Assembly (NCBI RefSeq): GCF_003751385.1 | Contig: NZ_RJVA01000009.1 | Location: 310,001 to 374,000, forward strand | Reading direction: 5' to 3' | Source: Desulfosoma caldarium | GTDB lineage: Bacteria; Desulfobacterota; Syntrophobacteria; Syntrophobacterales; DSM-9756 | Length of the DNA stretch: 64,000 bases | Shown: in pieces, positions 15,400 through 26,100 of the stretch | Layout of the letters: each line of letters opens with the position of its first letter | Numbering within the stretch: the stretch's first letter is position 1 | Translations under genes and position numbers: made by a program | Notes under the pieces: generated by a model | What the model was told of the DNA's origin: nothing | What the model saw: the letters and a program-made list of their open reading frames with translations, nothing else | Databases searched by the model: none

Positions 15400-17694
15400 T
15401 CACCATGCCCGGGTGACGCCGATGAGGGTCGGGGTGGCCACCGTCTCTTCCGGCGCCTGCTCCTCGTCGTCCAGAGGCCGAAACCCTTTGGCCAACGTCC
15501 GTTCCAGGGGTTCGAGCCAACGTTCGTAGCGCCGCCATTTTTCCACGGAAGCCGTATAGAGCTGCCGGCGCACCTGACGGATGCTCGCCGTGCGCACCTG
15601 GCTCTTGTTTTCATAAAACCGCAAGCATTGGTCCTCCCACGGCAGCTCACAGAAGTCCAAAAGGGCTCGAATCACCCGTTCCGGCTCGTGGACCAGTTCC
15701 TGGTAGTCCAGTTCAAAGATGCGCCCGGGAAAAAGGGCATGCCAGTGGCTCATGATTCGGTCGTGGTCGTTAAGCATCTCACCGATCCATTCCAGATCAT
15801 AGGCAAAGCCCATGAGCCCATGGTACTGGGCAAAGTTTTGCTGGTAGTTGGATACCGCCACGTCGCGCGGCTCCCGCTTTAAGTGAATGATCTTCGCCTC
15901 GGGAAGAGCCAGCGCAATGAGGCCCAGGTAGTCGAAGTTGTGGGGCATCTTATCCACCACGCGCTCATGGGTGCTGTCGAGCCCGCCGATTTTTTGCAGA
16001 TAATAGCTTCCGGCGCTCTTGAGGCCCCCTTCGCCCAGGTCCGCCACTCCGGCGGGCCATGGCCGGCGGCTCGCCACCACCTTGGGGATTAGCCGAGTGA
16101 TGCGCGGTATCCAGCCCAGTTCCCCGGCGCCGAACACTCGGCTGTGGCTGCCGAGAATCTGTTCGGTCAGCGTGGTGCCGGATCGCGGCATGCCCACAAC
16201 AAAGATGGGCCGCCGTCCGGGCATGCCCTTGCCGGCCAGTTCGGCCACCAACTCAGGGGTAAAGGTTTCCAGCACCTTGAGGGTCTCTCGGCGATGCTCC
16301 CGCCAGTCGTAGGAAAGCAAGGGCTTCATGAGCTCGTTGGCTTCGATGAGCACCTCAAAGGCCCGGTCGTATTCTTCACGTTTTTCCAGCACGCGGTGCA
16401 GGGCAAAGGCCGCGGCACTGCGCTGCTCGCGAGGAAGAATGACGTTGTCCTTGATGCGAATGAGGGCTGCAAACTGGGTCTCGTCGGCCTGATGCCGGTC
16501 TTTTTCCACCTGCTGCACCACGGCCATGGGATTGAGCTGCTGCACGCGATCCGACCAGGCATCGGCCTCGTCCATTCGGCCAAGGGACGCCAGCGTGTGG
16601 GAAAGCAGCGTGTAGGCTTCCACCATCCCCGGCCACGCATGCACAATCTCTTCCAGCACCGCCACGGCTTCCTCGGCCCGCTGCCGTTCAATCAAAAGCT
16701 TGGCCCAAAGCAGTCGGCATCGAGGACGCAGCTCGCCGTCGCACTCCTGACCCAATTCCTCCAGGTCCGCCTCGGCGGCATCCAAAAAGCCGCTTTCAAT
16801 GCGCGCTTCATTGAGAAGCAACCGCAGCCGGCGCTTGACCTCATGGGCTTCATCGTCCGGAAGCTCGGCCAGCCAGTCCGGTTCTTCCAGCCACTCTTTC
16901 AGCAGGACGCCGGCCTTGTGGGTTTTTTTGTCTTGCAAAAGATACCCGATGAGGACCTGGCGCACCACCACGCTGTCTTTGCCCGGCAGGCGGTCGATGG
17001 CCGCTTCCAGGGTCGCCACGGCCGCGTCACGCTGATCGGCCTGCCACTGCACACGGGCCAGAGCCAGATGCGCCGCAGGATCGTCCGGATTCTTTTCCAG
17101 GGCTTCCTGGCGTTCCAAAAGCACTTCGTCCAGCCGCCCGAGCTGGGCCAAAATGAGGTCACGCTGTTGCGCGGCGATGGTCAAATCCGGCTTAAGGGCC
17201 AACGCTCGGTTGTAGTATTCCAGCGCTTCCTGAAGGCGGGATTCTCGAACCAGCACCCCCCCAAGGTTGCTGAGCACCTCGGCCCGTTGGGGATCCAGGG
17301 CCAGGCTTTGTTCAAAGGACCGGCGCGCCAGGGCGAGTTCGTTGCGGCCCACCTGCAGCGCACCCAGGCGCGCATGGGCCACGGCATCGGCGCCGGGAAG
17401 GGATGCCGCCCGTTCCAAGGCGGCCAACGCGCCGTCGCCATCGCCGGCATAAAGAAGAGCCAGCCCATAGTCGGAAAGCGCCGCCGAATCCTCGGAAAAA
17501 GACGCCTCGCTGAGCCCTTCCAGCAACGGCCGAGCATCCTCCCCCCGGCCCAGTTGGAAAAGAATCACCGAAACCAAAGCCCGCCAGGCGGGCTCGTCGG
17601 TAAAAAGCACGTGGGGATTTTCCGAAAGCCAGGTTTCAAGGTAAGAATTGTCCGCCTGCTGTTGCCGGCGGCGAATTTCCTCAATGTCGTTCAT
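15400..17694 (-). CDS. TPR-sulfotransferase 1
   Basis: A 764-residue protein. Residues about 50-400 are tetratricopeptide repeats (for example LALDPQRAEVLSNLGGVLVR). The C-terminal third is a sulfotransferase: PIFVVGMPRSGTTLTEQILG (about residues 495-515) is the PAPS 5'-phosphosulfate loop, followed by VDKMPHNFDYLGLI and KIIHLKREPRDVAVSNYQQN, the 3'-phosphate-binding region. TPR-sulfotransferases use PAPS to sulfate proteins or glycans. It is first in the transcript with the methyltransferase at 13800-15380. A close paralogue lies at 20649-23003. Confidence 0.9.
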   Translation of the reverse strand: MNDIEEIRRRQQQADNSYLETWLSENPHVLFTDEPAWRALVSVILFQLGRGEDARPLLEGLSEASFSEDSAALSDYGLALLYAGDGDGALAALERAASLPGADAVAHARLGALQVGRNELALARRSFEQSLALDPQRAEVLSNLGGVLVRESRLQEALEYYNRALALKPDLTIAAQQRDLILAQLGRLDEVLLERQEALEKNPDDPAAHLALARVQWQADQRDAAVATLEAAIDRLPGKDSVVVRQVLIGYLLQDKKTHKAGVLLKEWLEEPDWLAELPDDEAHEVKRRLRLLLNEARIESGFLDAAEADLEELGQECDGELRPRCRLLWAKLLIERQRAEEAVAVLEEIVHAWPGMVEAYTLLSHTLASLGRMDEADAWSDRVQQLNPMAVVQQVEKDRHQADETQFAALIRIKDNVILPREQRSAAAFALHRVLEKREEYDRAFEVLIEANELMKPLLSYDWREHRRETLKVLETFTPELVAELAGKGMPGRRPIFVVGMPRSGTTLTEQILGSHSRVFGAGELGWIPRITRLIPKVVASRRPWPAGVADLGEGGLKSAGSYYLQKIGGLDSTHERVVDKMPHNFDYLGLIALALPEAKIIHLKREPRDVAVSNYQQNFAQYHGLMGFAYDLEWIGEMLNDHDRIMSHWHALFPGRIFELDYQELVHEPERVIRALLDFCELPWEDQCLRFYENKSQVRTASIRQVRRQLYTASVEKWRRYERWLEPLERTLAKGFRPLDDEEQAPEETVATPTLIGVTRAW

Positions 17695-18572
17695 GGGGTT
17701 TCCATCTTCCTCGAGTTAAGCCGGTCCGCCTCCCCTTTTGTCAAGCCCCAAAGAGGCCCCCCAGCCCGACCATCCTCGGTGAATGTGCTTCAGGTAGTCA
17801 CTGAGAAAAAGCTTTCTTTGGTTAACGGGTGGGCCGTCTCGTGGTCCCGGTGATCATTTGGCGCATGCATCAAGGCCATGGCCTGAACGCTTTTTCGTGC
17901 CCCTAGTGTTGCGGACAACGCTATGGCGGCCATCGGCGGTGGAAATCATGGTCGGTAGGCCTTAAAAGACGTCGTCCGTCCTAATCCTCCCGAAGCGGTG
18001 AATCATTTCGGCGCCGCCAAGGGCCGATAAAATCACGCCGCCTTCCCCGGCTCTGCGCCTGATGCCATCCACGGCCGTTGTGCCCAGCCTGCGGCCCTGG
18101 CCGGCACCGCCGGTCGCGCCCTTCCGGCGCCGCAACCTCGGCCCATCGTATGGGTGCCGACGTCGCCGTCTAAGGATCTTCCCACCGGCGCATGATTTAT
18201 TGCCGTGTCGTCCTTGTGAGAATTCAATGCCCTGGCGGGCAATAAAAGATTGAATCAACCCGCCGGAAACTAAAAAGTATCACCCCACTCTCAAAAGAAA
18301 AGGTCTGACCCCAGTATTGCGTATTCCGTGTCATCCCGGGCGCACATTTATCCGCCGCCTCCCTATCCCGCGAGACAGCAAGGATTCATGCGTCCCCAGG
18401 CGGTTTAAAAATAAAAGCCTAAACTTAGTATTGCGCAGTAATGTGTCTTGAATGCAGAGCAGGGTGACCGTGCGTCACGCACTTATGGGAATTTGAGGCG
18501 GAAAATGGAAAGTCTCATTCCATTCCAAAGGAGAAGGTGATTCAAAAGTAAAGGTCTGACCCCCACCGGCTC
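17695..18572. other. Long interval without a confident gene
   Basis: No supported gene. Short GC-rich minus-strand frames at 17962-18258 lack ribosome sites and family motifs. The right part carries elements at 18291-18313 and 18541-18563 and a decayed one near 18405-18420. The promoter of the 15400-17694 transcript should lie just upstream of 17694, but I see no convincing box. Confidence 0.5.
18291..18563 (-). repeat. Three 22-bp elements (one decayed)
   Basis: 18291-18313 (AAAAGAAAAGG variant), about 18405-18420 (decayed, AAAAATAAAAGCCT) and 18541-18563 (AAAAGTAAAGG variant). The last lies about 10 bases after the stop of the TPR protein at 18573-20609, in the usual orientation. Confidence 0.75.
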
Positions 18573-20609
18573 TTATTGGAGGTCGTCGTGTCCGTGGAAT
18601 CTTCTTATGTTGAGCCAGTTACGGATTACGAACGCATCCTGTAGTGTGAGGCCTAATTCATCGTATTTGGTGCGTACTTCAAGCACTTCGAAGTTTCGGC
18701 GGCTGAAAAAGTCCTTCTCAATTTGCTTCCACGAATCCGGGCACGTCATCACCAACATACCGTTCTCATCCAAGTCATTGTATTCAGGGTGTGCGTCTTG
18801 AAACTCAGAACAGCCGCGTTTGACTTTGACGCTAAAATCATACTTCATATGGGCCGCCATGACTTCTTGTAAATGCGCACCGATTCTGTGCGCCTCATCC
18901 CAGTCTCGAGTGTAGTAAAATCCCTTCAGGCTTCCCTTGTTGGAACCTCTTGAATCAATCATCAGCTTGCGGCGAATGGGCGCCTTGGGATCCACTCTGT
19001 CCATCAGAAAATTGTATCGAAGACAATCGGTCAGCTTGCTGAAGGTCAGGACCACTTTGTAGCAACCAAAGCAGACTTCGGGAATCACGTTCTTGTAATC
19101 AAACAACGCCTTGCACTTATGGCAGTGCGCCTCCAAGGGATCTCCCCTGAATATCTGTGATATCTGCACGGGAAGATTATAAATCCTGAAAGACCTTAAC
19201 ACATTGAATATGTTGTTTACAAAGTCTTTGATTGCATCATCGTCCGGCAACTTTTCCGTATTGTACTTGTTCCAAACGGAGGCCAGGTTTAAATGAACCT
19301 TTCCCAAAAAGCCCTTGGAAAGGGGGTAGTCAGGCGGTGCGCACCCGACCACATCCGAAAAGAGCATGATAATCCCCTGGTGGCCAGGAAAAAACCGGTA
19401 TCCTTCGTTCAGGAGATCCAGAGCCTCGGAAAACTTTCCCTCATGAGCGTGAATTCGGGCCAGTTGCACATAAGCCATGGGCGATTTTAAGGGCAAATCC
19501 ATGGCTTTTTGAAACATGGTCTTGGCGCTTTTTACGTCATGCATCCTTACAAAGTGCTGTCCTTTATACACATAGGCCATGGGATCATGGCCATCCATGC
19601 GTATGGCTTTGTCCAGGAACGACACCGCCCTATCCGGTTGATTCATCATGCTGTAGAGATGGCCCATTTGAGCGATCAGACCGGCGTCGTGAGGATCGAT
19701 GGGAACGAGGCGTTCAAGGCACTCCACGGCTTTTTCCAGTTCGTGCATTTCCGTCAAAAGCCTGGCCTTCTTCAGGTAGGCCTGTTTGTGATTGGGATTC
19801 AGGTGGATCGCTCTATCAAAAGAATTCAGGGCGTCCTCATGTTTGGCAAGGGTACTGTAAACAAAACCCAGTACCGTATAGGATTCCGCGTCCTCGCCAA
19901 ATTTTTCCATGTAGTCAGAAAGCACGTTGACAGCTTCGTCCTTGCGGTTCAGGTTGGGAAGAATTTCGGCTTTGCAGAGGTAGTATGCTGGAATGTCGGC
20001 ATGAAGTTTGAGAGCTTTATCTATGGCTTCCAAAGCTAATTTCGGCTGATTGGTTTCCTTATACGCCACGGCCAAAAGATACCAGAATTTGTGTAAAGAA
20101 GGATATTCTTCCAATACATTTTTGATGATACGAATGGAAGAGGCATACTGCTTGGCTTGGTTGGATAGGACAGCTTTATAATAATGTGCCTCAGGGTTTT
20201 TGGGATCCAGGTCAATGGCTATATTCAGGAAATTTTCAGCCTTGTCGAAATCCTGCCTTTTGCAGAGGACCGCCGCCAGCACCACATAGTTATCCGCACT
20301 CACGTTGTCTTCTTGAACCGCTTTGGAAGCCGCTTCCAGAGCTTCATCAAGCTGGTTTTCGGCCAGGTATAATCTGGCGGTCACTCGATGGCGTTTTGGT
20401 GAATGGGGGTCGAGGCTTTGGAGCCGTTCCAGACATTGTTTGGCGTCATCTTTTTTGTTCTTAAGGATATAAACTTCAGCCAAAAACGACAGCACTTCAA
20501 GGTTATCCGGCTGTTTTTTAAGCGCATCAGAAAGCAGGTGAATGGCTAAATCATAGTCGCCCTGATATGTCTGCTGCTTGGCCCTGGCGAATATTTCATC
20601 AAATTCCAT
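18573..20609 (-). CDS. TPR protein with Cys-rich C-terminal region of unknown function
   Basis: A 678-residue protein. Residues 1 to about 400 are about ten consecutive TPRs (AEVYILKNKKDDAKQCLERL, AIHLNPNHKQAYLKKARLL). Around residues 498-522, HCHKCK...CFGCYK gives two CxxC-type pairs that could bind zinc or iron. The C-terminal ~150 residues (FYYTRDWDEAHRIGAHLQEV, FVIRNWLNIRRFHGHDD) match no family I recognise. Its coding sequence looks richer in A+T than its neighbours. It follows the sulfotransferase gene at 20649 by 39 bases and is probably co-transcribed with it. It could scaffold modification enzymes through its TPRs (inference). Confidence 0.8.
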   Translation of the reverse strand: MEFDEIFARAKQQTYQGDYDLAIHLLSDALKKQPDNLEVLSFLAEVYILKNKKDDAKQCLERLQSLDPHSPKRHRVTARLYLAENQLDEALEAASKAVQEDNVSADNYVVLAAVLCKRQDFDKAENFLNIAIDLDPKNPEAHYYKAVLSNQAKQYASSIRIIKNVLEEYPSLHKFWYLLAVAYKETNQPKLALEAIDKALKLHADIPAYYLCKAEILPNLNRKDEAVNVLSDYMEKFGEDAESYTVLGFVYSTLAKHEDALNSFDRAIHLNPNHKQAYLKKARLLTEMHELEKAVECLERLVPIDPHDAGLIAQMGHLYSMMNQPDRAVSFLDKAIRMDGHDPMAYVYKGQHFVRMHDVKSAKTMFQKAMDLPLKSPMAYVQLARIHAHEGKFSEALDLLNEGYRFFPGHQGIIMLFSDVVGCAPPDYPLSKGFLGKVHLNLASVWNKYNTEKLPDDDAIKDFVNNIFNVLRSFRIYNLPVQISQIFRGDPLEAHCHKCKALFDYKNVIPEVCFGCYKVVLTFSKLTDCLRYNFLMDRVDPKAPIRRKLMIDSRGSNKGSLKGFYYTRDWDEAHRIGAHLQEVMAAHMKYDFSVKVKRGCSEFQDAHPEYNDLDENGMLVMTCPDSWKQIEKDFFSRRNFEVLEVRTKYDELGLTLQDAFVIRNWLNIRRFHGHDDLQ

Positions 20610-20648
20610 ACGTGTTTATCCCTGAGCGTGTGGAACGTCATCAAAAAA

Positions 20649-23003
20649 TTACGCTTCCCATTCCTCGAGTATTTTGGGATTGAGATTGTCAAAAAACGGC
20701 TTCATGTAGGCTTCGTATTTTCGCCATTTTTGCTTGGACGTTTTATAAATCGGTTGGCGGACCTGGGAGACACTGGCCGTGCGCACCGCGCGTTGGGTTT
20801 TGTAGAACTCCATCATGGATTCGTCCCATTCGAGACCGACAAATTCAATCAGCTTGCGGCTCCAGGTGGCCAGGTCTTCCACCAGGTCTTCATACCGAAA
20901 TTCAAACATGGGAATGGGCAAAACCGCGCGCCAGTGTTTCATCATGCGGTGGTAGTCATTAAGCTGCATGGCCAATTTTTCCAGGTCAAAAGCATACCCA
21001 AGGCCGCCGTGTCTGGCCTTGAAATTTTGTTGGTAGTTGGACAACGCCGTGTCGCGGGGATCACGCCGCACATGGATGATCTTGGCCTTGGGAAAGATTA
21101 TGGCGATGAGGCCAAGATGCATAAAGTTGTGCGGCATCTTGTCCACCACATATTCGTGTTCGGTGTCATAGAATTTTAGCCTGTACAAATAGAAACGAGC
21201 CGCTTCTTCGCGAAGATGCGGTGTCAAAGCCTCCATGCAGAAGGGGTAGTGTTCTTTGGATTGGAGAACCCGCGGCATGAGGTAAACCAGCCGGGACATA
21301 ATATCCAGTTCACCGGCACCATAAATCTGGGGATGCGAACAGAGAATCTGCTCGGTCAGGGTTGTGCCGGACCTGGGCATCCCAACCACAAAGATCGGCG
21401 TTCGGTCACTGAGCCGAATGCGTTCTTGTTTGGCAAAAAAGGCCTTTGTAAAAAACAAACAGTTGTCATCCACCCTTCTGGAAAAGGCTTTGGGGTCATA
21501 GTTTAGGCGCTTGTTGACGAGCGAATTGGCCAGATCCAAGTAATGCCACGCGTCGGCGTATTCCCCTCGTTTTTCAAACACCTCAGCCAGGGCAAAGGCC
21601 ATATTGGAGCGGACGGCATAGTTGTATAAGGGGTTGTCCGCAACCTGGCGCATCACCTCAATGGATTGTTCGTCTTCAGGCATGCGTCTGGCGCTGACCA
21701 GTTGAGCCAGGGCCATGGGGTTGACCTTGGCCGCCTCCTGAAAAAGCTCTGCCGCTTCATCCAGTTTACCGGTCCAGAGCAGCGTCTGGCCAAGGGACGA
21801 TAAAAGCCCTGCATGGCCTGGGTAGGTCTTGAGTTGTTCGCGCAGTATTTCCTCTGCTTTTTCGTACTCACCGCTTTCACACAAAATATGCGAGCGAACC
21901 AGCTCTATATTGAGAAACGTGCCCGGAGTTTCAGGCAGGCTCTGGGATGGTGCACTCAACAAAACCGCTTCAGGCAACTCTCTTTTTTCTTTTAAAAAGG
22001 CTTCTGCTTTGCTCAGCAGTTCAAGGGCTTCCTGGTACTCACCCAATTCACATTGTGCACTCGCCTGGCCCACAAAACACGGCACGGGATTTTCGGGTTG
22101 TAATTTCTCTATCTGCCGGTAAAGGTGCAACGCCATGGCGGGTCGACTGCGTTCCATAAAAATCCGGGCCAATTCGGCCCGCAGGGCGATCTGCTTCCAC
22201 CACTCGGTTTCCTTCTTTTGTTCAAGGGGAAGATCGGCCGGCGGTGGCGTGATTTCGTCAACCGGAACAAAGGCCTCGCGAAGGGTGCGCACGGCCTCCG
22301 TCAACTGGTTGTCCAGGTCCATCAATCTGGCCAGTTGCAGGCGTGTCTCCAAAGAGTCCGGATCCTGCTTCAGCCGGCTTGTGAGTTCCTCGACCAGTTC
22401 TTCCGTGCGTTCCATGGCAACCAGGACCGATGTTCGGCCCTGCTGGGCCTGAACCAGGTCGGGATCAAGCCGCAGGGCTGCCTCGTACTGCGCCAGGGCT
22501 TCTTCCAGGCGCTGCTGACGGACCAAAATCCCCGCAAGGTTGCTGTGCCAGACAGCATGGCCCGGTTCGCGGTCAACAGCTTCCTGGTAATGAATTCGAG
22601 CCTGTTCCAAATCGCCTTGGGCCAGGTACACGGCGGCCAAGCGCCCAAAGTCGACGGCTGTGGCCAAGGAACTTCGGGTGGCCTGTTGCAATAGGTCACA
22701 GGCCTTGTCCACATTGCCGGTGAGAAGACAAGCCAAACCCACGTCGGAAAGCCAGAAAGGGTCTTCGGCATCCGGATTCTGTGAGGCCACTTCCTGTAAC
22801 AGCTCGAGGGATTCCATCGCACCCGCGGTGACCTGCGCCAAAGCCAAGACGGCCTTCACCTTCGGGGTCATGGATTCAATGGGACAATCTTTGAGCGCCG
22901 CAACCACGAGCTCAGGCTGCATGCTTCTTTGCCACTGCCGAAGTTGGGTGAGGTCCGGACCGGCTGATTTTTCACTATGAAGTAACTCTTGTATGGGTTG
23001 CAT
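20649..23003 (-). CDS. TPR-sulfotransferase 2
   Basis: About 784 residues, paralogous to the protein at 15400-17694. The N-terminal ~480 residues are TPRs (ALRLDPDLVQAQQGRTSVL). The sulfotransferase domain has PIFVVGMPRSGTTLTEQILC (about 530-550), VDKMPHNFMHLGLIAIIF and KIIHVRRDPRDTALSNYQQN. The C-terminal VRTASVSQVRQPIYKTSKQKW is the usual end motif of bacterial TPR-sulfotransferases. GTG 23006 and ATG 23003 are both possible; ATG is preferred, with AAGAGA upstream. The gene heads a two-gene unit with the TPR/Cys-rich protein. Confidence 0.9.
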   Translation of the reverse strand: MQPIQELLHSEKSAGPDLTQLRQWQRSMQPELVVAALKDCPIESMTPKVKAVLALAQVTAGAMESLELLQEVASQNPDAEDPFWLSDVGLACLLTGNVDKACDLLQQATRSSLATAVDFGRLAAVYLAQGDLEQARIHYQEAVDREPGHAVWHSNLAGILVRQQRLEEALAQYEAALRLDPDLVQAQQGRTSVLVAMERTEELVEELTSRLKQDPDSLETRLQLARLMDLDNQLTEAVRTLREAFVPVDEITPPPADLPLEQKKETEWWKQIALRAELARIFMERSRPAMALHLYRQIEKLQPENPVPCFVGQASAQCELGEYQEALELLSKAEAFLKEKRELPEAVLLSAPSQSLPETPGTFLNIELVRSHILCESGEYEKAEEILREQLKTYPGHAGLLSSLGQTLLWTGKLDEAAELFQEAAKVNPMALAQLVSARRMPEDEQSIEVMRQVADNPLYNYAVRSNMAFALAEVFEKRGEYADAWHYLDLANSLVNKRLNYDPKAFSRRVDDNCLFFTKAFFAKQERIRLSDRTPIFVVGMPRSGTTLTEQILCSHPQIYGAGELDIMSRLVYLMPRVLQSKEHYPFCMEALTPHLREEAARFYLYRLKFYDTEHEYVVDKMPHNFMHLGLIAIIFPKAKIIHVRRDPRDTALSNYQQNFKARHGGLGYAFDLEKLAMQLNDYHRMMKHWRAVLPIPMFEFRYEDLVEDLATWSRKLIEFVGLEWDESMMEFYKTQRAVRTASVSQVRQPIYKTSKQKWRKYEAYMKPFFDNLNPKILEEWEA

Positions 23004-23038
23004 CACACCATGTCTCTTTTCAGCGATGATGGATGGAC

Positions 23039-23076
23039 AAAGGCGCCTCTACCGAAGTAAAGGCGCCTTTTTTTGC
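23039..23076. terminator. Bidirectional-type terminator hairpin
   Basis: AAAGGCGCCT (23039-23048) and AGGCGCCTTT (23061-23070) form a 10-bp stem with a 12-base loop, followed by TTTT on the plus strand; on the minus strand only TTTG follows. It lies between the 3' end of RTX protein 3 and the start of TPR-sulfotransferase 2, so it most likely ends RTX transcription. Confidence 0.65.
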
Positions 23077-23169
23077 TGATGGAGTCAATGACTCCGGTTT
23101 GTCTTCAACCGACGTCGGATCAATAAACGATGTCCCTTACGCTTCCATTCGTTGTTGATCCACATCTTT

Positions 23170-26100
23170 TTAGTAAATAACAATATCATTCGCTGCCGGA
23201 GCTCCACCTGTTAGACTGATCGTCATGATAATCGAAGCGCTTGAGAGGGCATTAGCAGATGCATTAGCCTTAGCCTTGGCGACCCATATTGCGCTGCTAT
23301 TATTTGCCTTCCCAAATACAATGTACCACGCATTAGCTACGAGCCTACCCGAGCCCACGTCTGAAACGGTGTTAAGAGCATTTTTAAAAGCGGTCGCATT
23401 ATTATAACCAGTAGATCCGAAAAAACCAGCTATCGCACTTGCAGATGCAAGCGACTGGCTTACATCAATTAATTGAATAGAATTTGCCGACGCTGATTTC
23501 AAGACCCTTACATAATTGGTACCAGAAGAAGAAAAGATAGCAGAAGCGAACAACCCGCCGCTGGCGGCGTCAAACGCGATCTTGTCGCCATCGCTGGCGC
23601 TGAAGTCGATCGTGTCAACACCGCTACCACTATTCGAATCACTGGCCGCCGTGTAGGTGAAGATGTCAGCTCCTGACCCACCGGTCAACGTATCCGCCCC
23701 GGCGCCGCCGTAGATGACGTCGTCGCCAGCGCCGCCATCGATGCTGTCGTCGCCGGAGGAGCCGGTGATGGTGTCGGCGCCACTGTCGCCCTCAATGCCA
23801 ACGCCCGTCGAGCCGACGATGGTCAGCTTCGACGCGTCGATCGTATCAGCGCCGCTCGTGCCGGTGAGCGTTAGCAAGCCGGTGCTGAATGTTGAGACTT
23901 CGATCTCCTTTCCGCTGAAGCTTTCTGCCTGAACGTTCAGATTGCCGGAACCTGTCAAAATCACCTTTTCGAGGCCGGTCATCTCTACGGTGCTGAGGTC
24001 TGAACCGCTAGTGCCTGTAAACTTCAGGGTGTCCGTACCTTCTCCAAAGTCGATGCTGTGACCTTTATCGGTATTGATGTCGCTGTTATCGCTGACTTCA
24101 ACCGTGTCGTCGCCGGCACCCATATCCACATTCAGGGTGACACCACCGCTAACGGCGCCAGTGACGAAAGTGTCGTTGCCGTCACCCAGATCAATCGTGA
24201 TGGTGGTGGCGCTGGAGCCACTCTGATCGCCAAGGGTCACCTTGTCATTGCCGGCTCCGGTGGTGACATCCAAATCTTTCTCCATGTCCTTCGCCAATTG
24301 GAATTCCGCCTTGCCCGCCACGCCCGTCGCGTCGATGGTGGTCAAGGTGCCTGTAGCCCTCGAGCCAACGGTGCCGAGTACCAAATCTTCGGTGGCTTGC
24401 AGGGTCAGGCTGACCAGGTTCTTGGCAGCCAGCGTGAATTGGGCCACGTCGCCGTCGGCGGCGTCAATGGTGATGTTCTTGACGTTATCGGCGGTGACGG
24501 TACCGACATAGATTTTATTCTCGTTGCCACCCGACACACCCACGTCTTTGCCTTGGTTGTTAATCTCCACCGTCAAGGCTTCAGCCGGTGCTGTGGGGGT
24601 TGCGCCTTTTACCGTGGCCGTTACGCTACCGATGTACTGGTTCCCAGCCTGTTTGTTCCCTTGGAGCAGGATCGTGCTTCCGTCAGCGATATTGGAAAAG
24701 GTGACCGTGTCGCCAGCACCAGATGCACCCGCGTTACCACGCAGCCCCACCGTGGTGACATCGGTCGAATTCGTCAAATTAATTGTATGGCTCAAGGAAG
24801 AGCTCGCGACGCCATCTTCCTTAAAAAGAATGGTCTCGAAACCTTCCGACTTAAAGCCGGTGGTAATTGAGGCGCCACTGGTGTTCGTGGCAATCAGGGT
24901 GTCGTTGCCGCTGCCGCCCTTGACGCTGGTGAATTTGGTGGAAAGGTTGGTGCCGATGGTGACGTCGCCGGTTGCAGCGGAAGCGTCAATCGCCAACGCA
25001 CTTGCGGTGTCGGAGAAACCCTTGACGGCAGAAAGGGTCGTCGCGCCGGAGCCGGTCACTTCAAGCGTGGTCATGGCGTCGCCCGACGCATTGAGCTCTT
25101 TGACACTGGAGGTGCCTGTGCCATCCACCTTGACGGTTTCGAAGGCGCCGTTGACGGTGATCGTGTTTGCCTTGGCGCCATTCAGATAAACCGTTGCCGT
25201 GTCGGCGGAACTGGTATCTTCACCATCCTTGTAGCTCAGGTCAACATCAAGGTCGCTGTCGGTGGACTTAATGGTCACAACTTGATCCGAGGTGAGCTGT
25301 TGGAATTCGATTTTATCATTCGGAGTCTCCTGACCATCACCCGACGACGCCGTGGCCGACACGATGGTAAAGTACTTGGCGCCGGTAAGCGTCGATGCAT
25401 TGACAGTTAGAGTGTCGCCACCTGAAGTGTTGTCATCAACGAATTTGATGTCGTAGCTTTCAATGCCATCGACGGAACGGCCCGCCGTGGACGTACCACC
25501 AGATCCGATGACGGCCGTCAGATCCATCTTGCTGCCGGTGGTGGCGCCAGAGATGATATCGGCCACACCCCACGTCGTCTCACCTGTATTTGACGACAAA
25601 ACGGCTTTCACCACACCGTTGCCAACCGACTCAAAGGTATCCAGACCCGTGGTGAGCACAAAGGTCTCACCGGTCGTTGCGCCTTCGGACTCACTGATGA
25701 CGTCGTCCATCTGCTGCTCCACCGCGGGCAGGTCACTGTCTTTGTCCACATTGTCCAAAATGGCGCTCACCTGGCTGCTCAGCGTCTGGGTCCATTCGAT
25801 ATTGTTCTCCACCAGGTAGTCGGTGAAGTATTCCGCCGCTTGGGCCTTGTTATAAATGGTGGCCCAATCGTCTGCCGAATCACCGTCCTGGTCCACCTGC
25901 GCCGCATTGATGATGTAGCCGATAAAGGCGCCAGGGCTGGAGTTCCCCGTCTTCAGCTCATTGACCCAGTAGGCCAGGCCATCGTCGTCCGGGTCCCGTT
26001 CCAGCAGATTCCGGTAAACCTGCGTGACAAAGCCCTCATACAAGGCATCGGAAATGGGGTAGCCCGGAAGATTGTAGACTATATTGAAATACGCGTACTG

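Noticed and set aside
16144-17853. 569-residue plus-strand open frame over TPR-sulfotransferase 1
   Set aside because: The TPR and PAPS-binding motifs lie on the minus strand; the plus frame has no start signal or domain.
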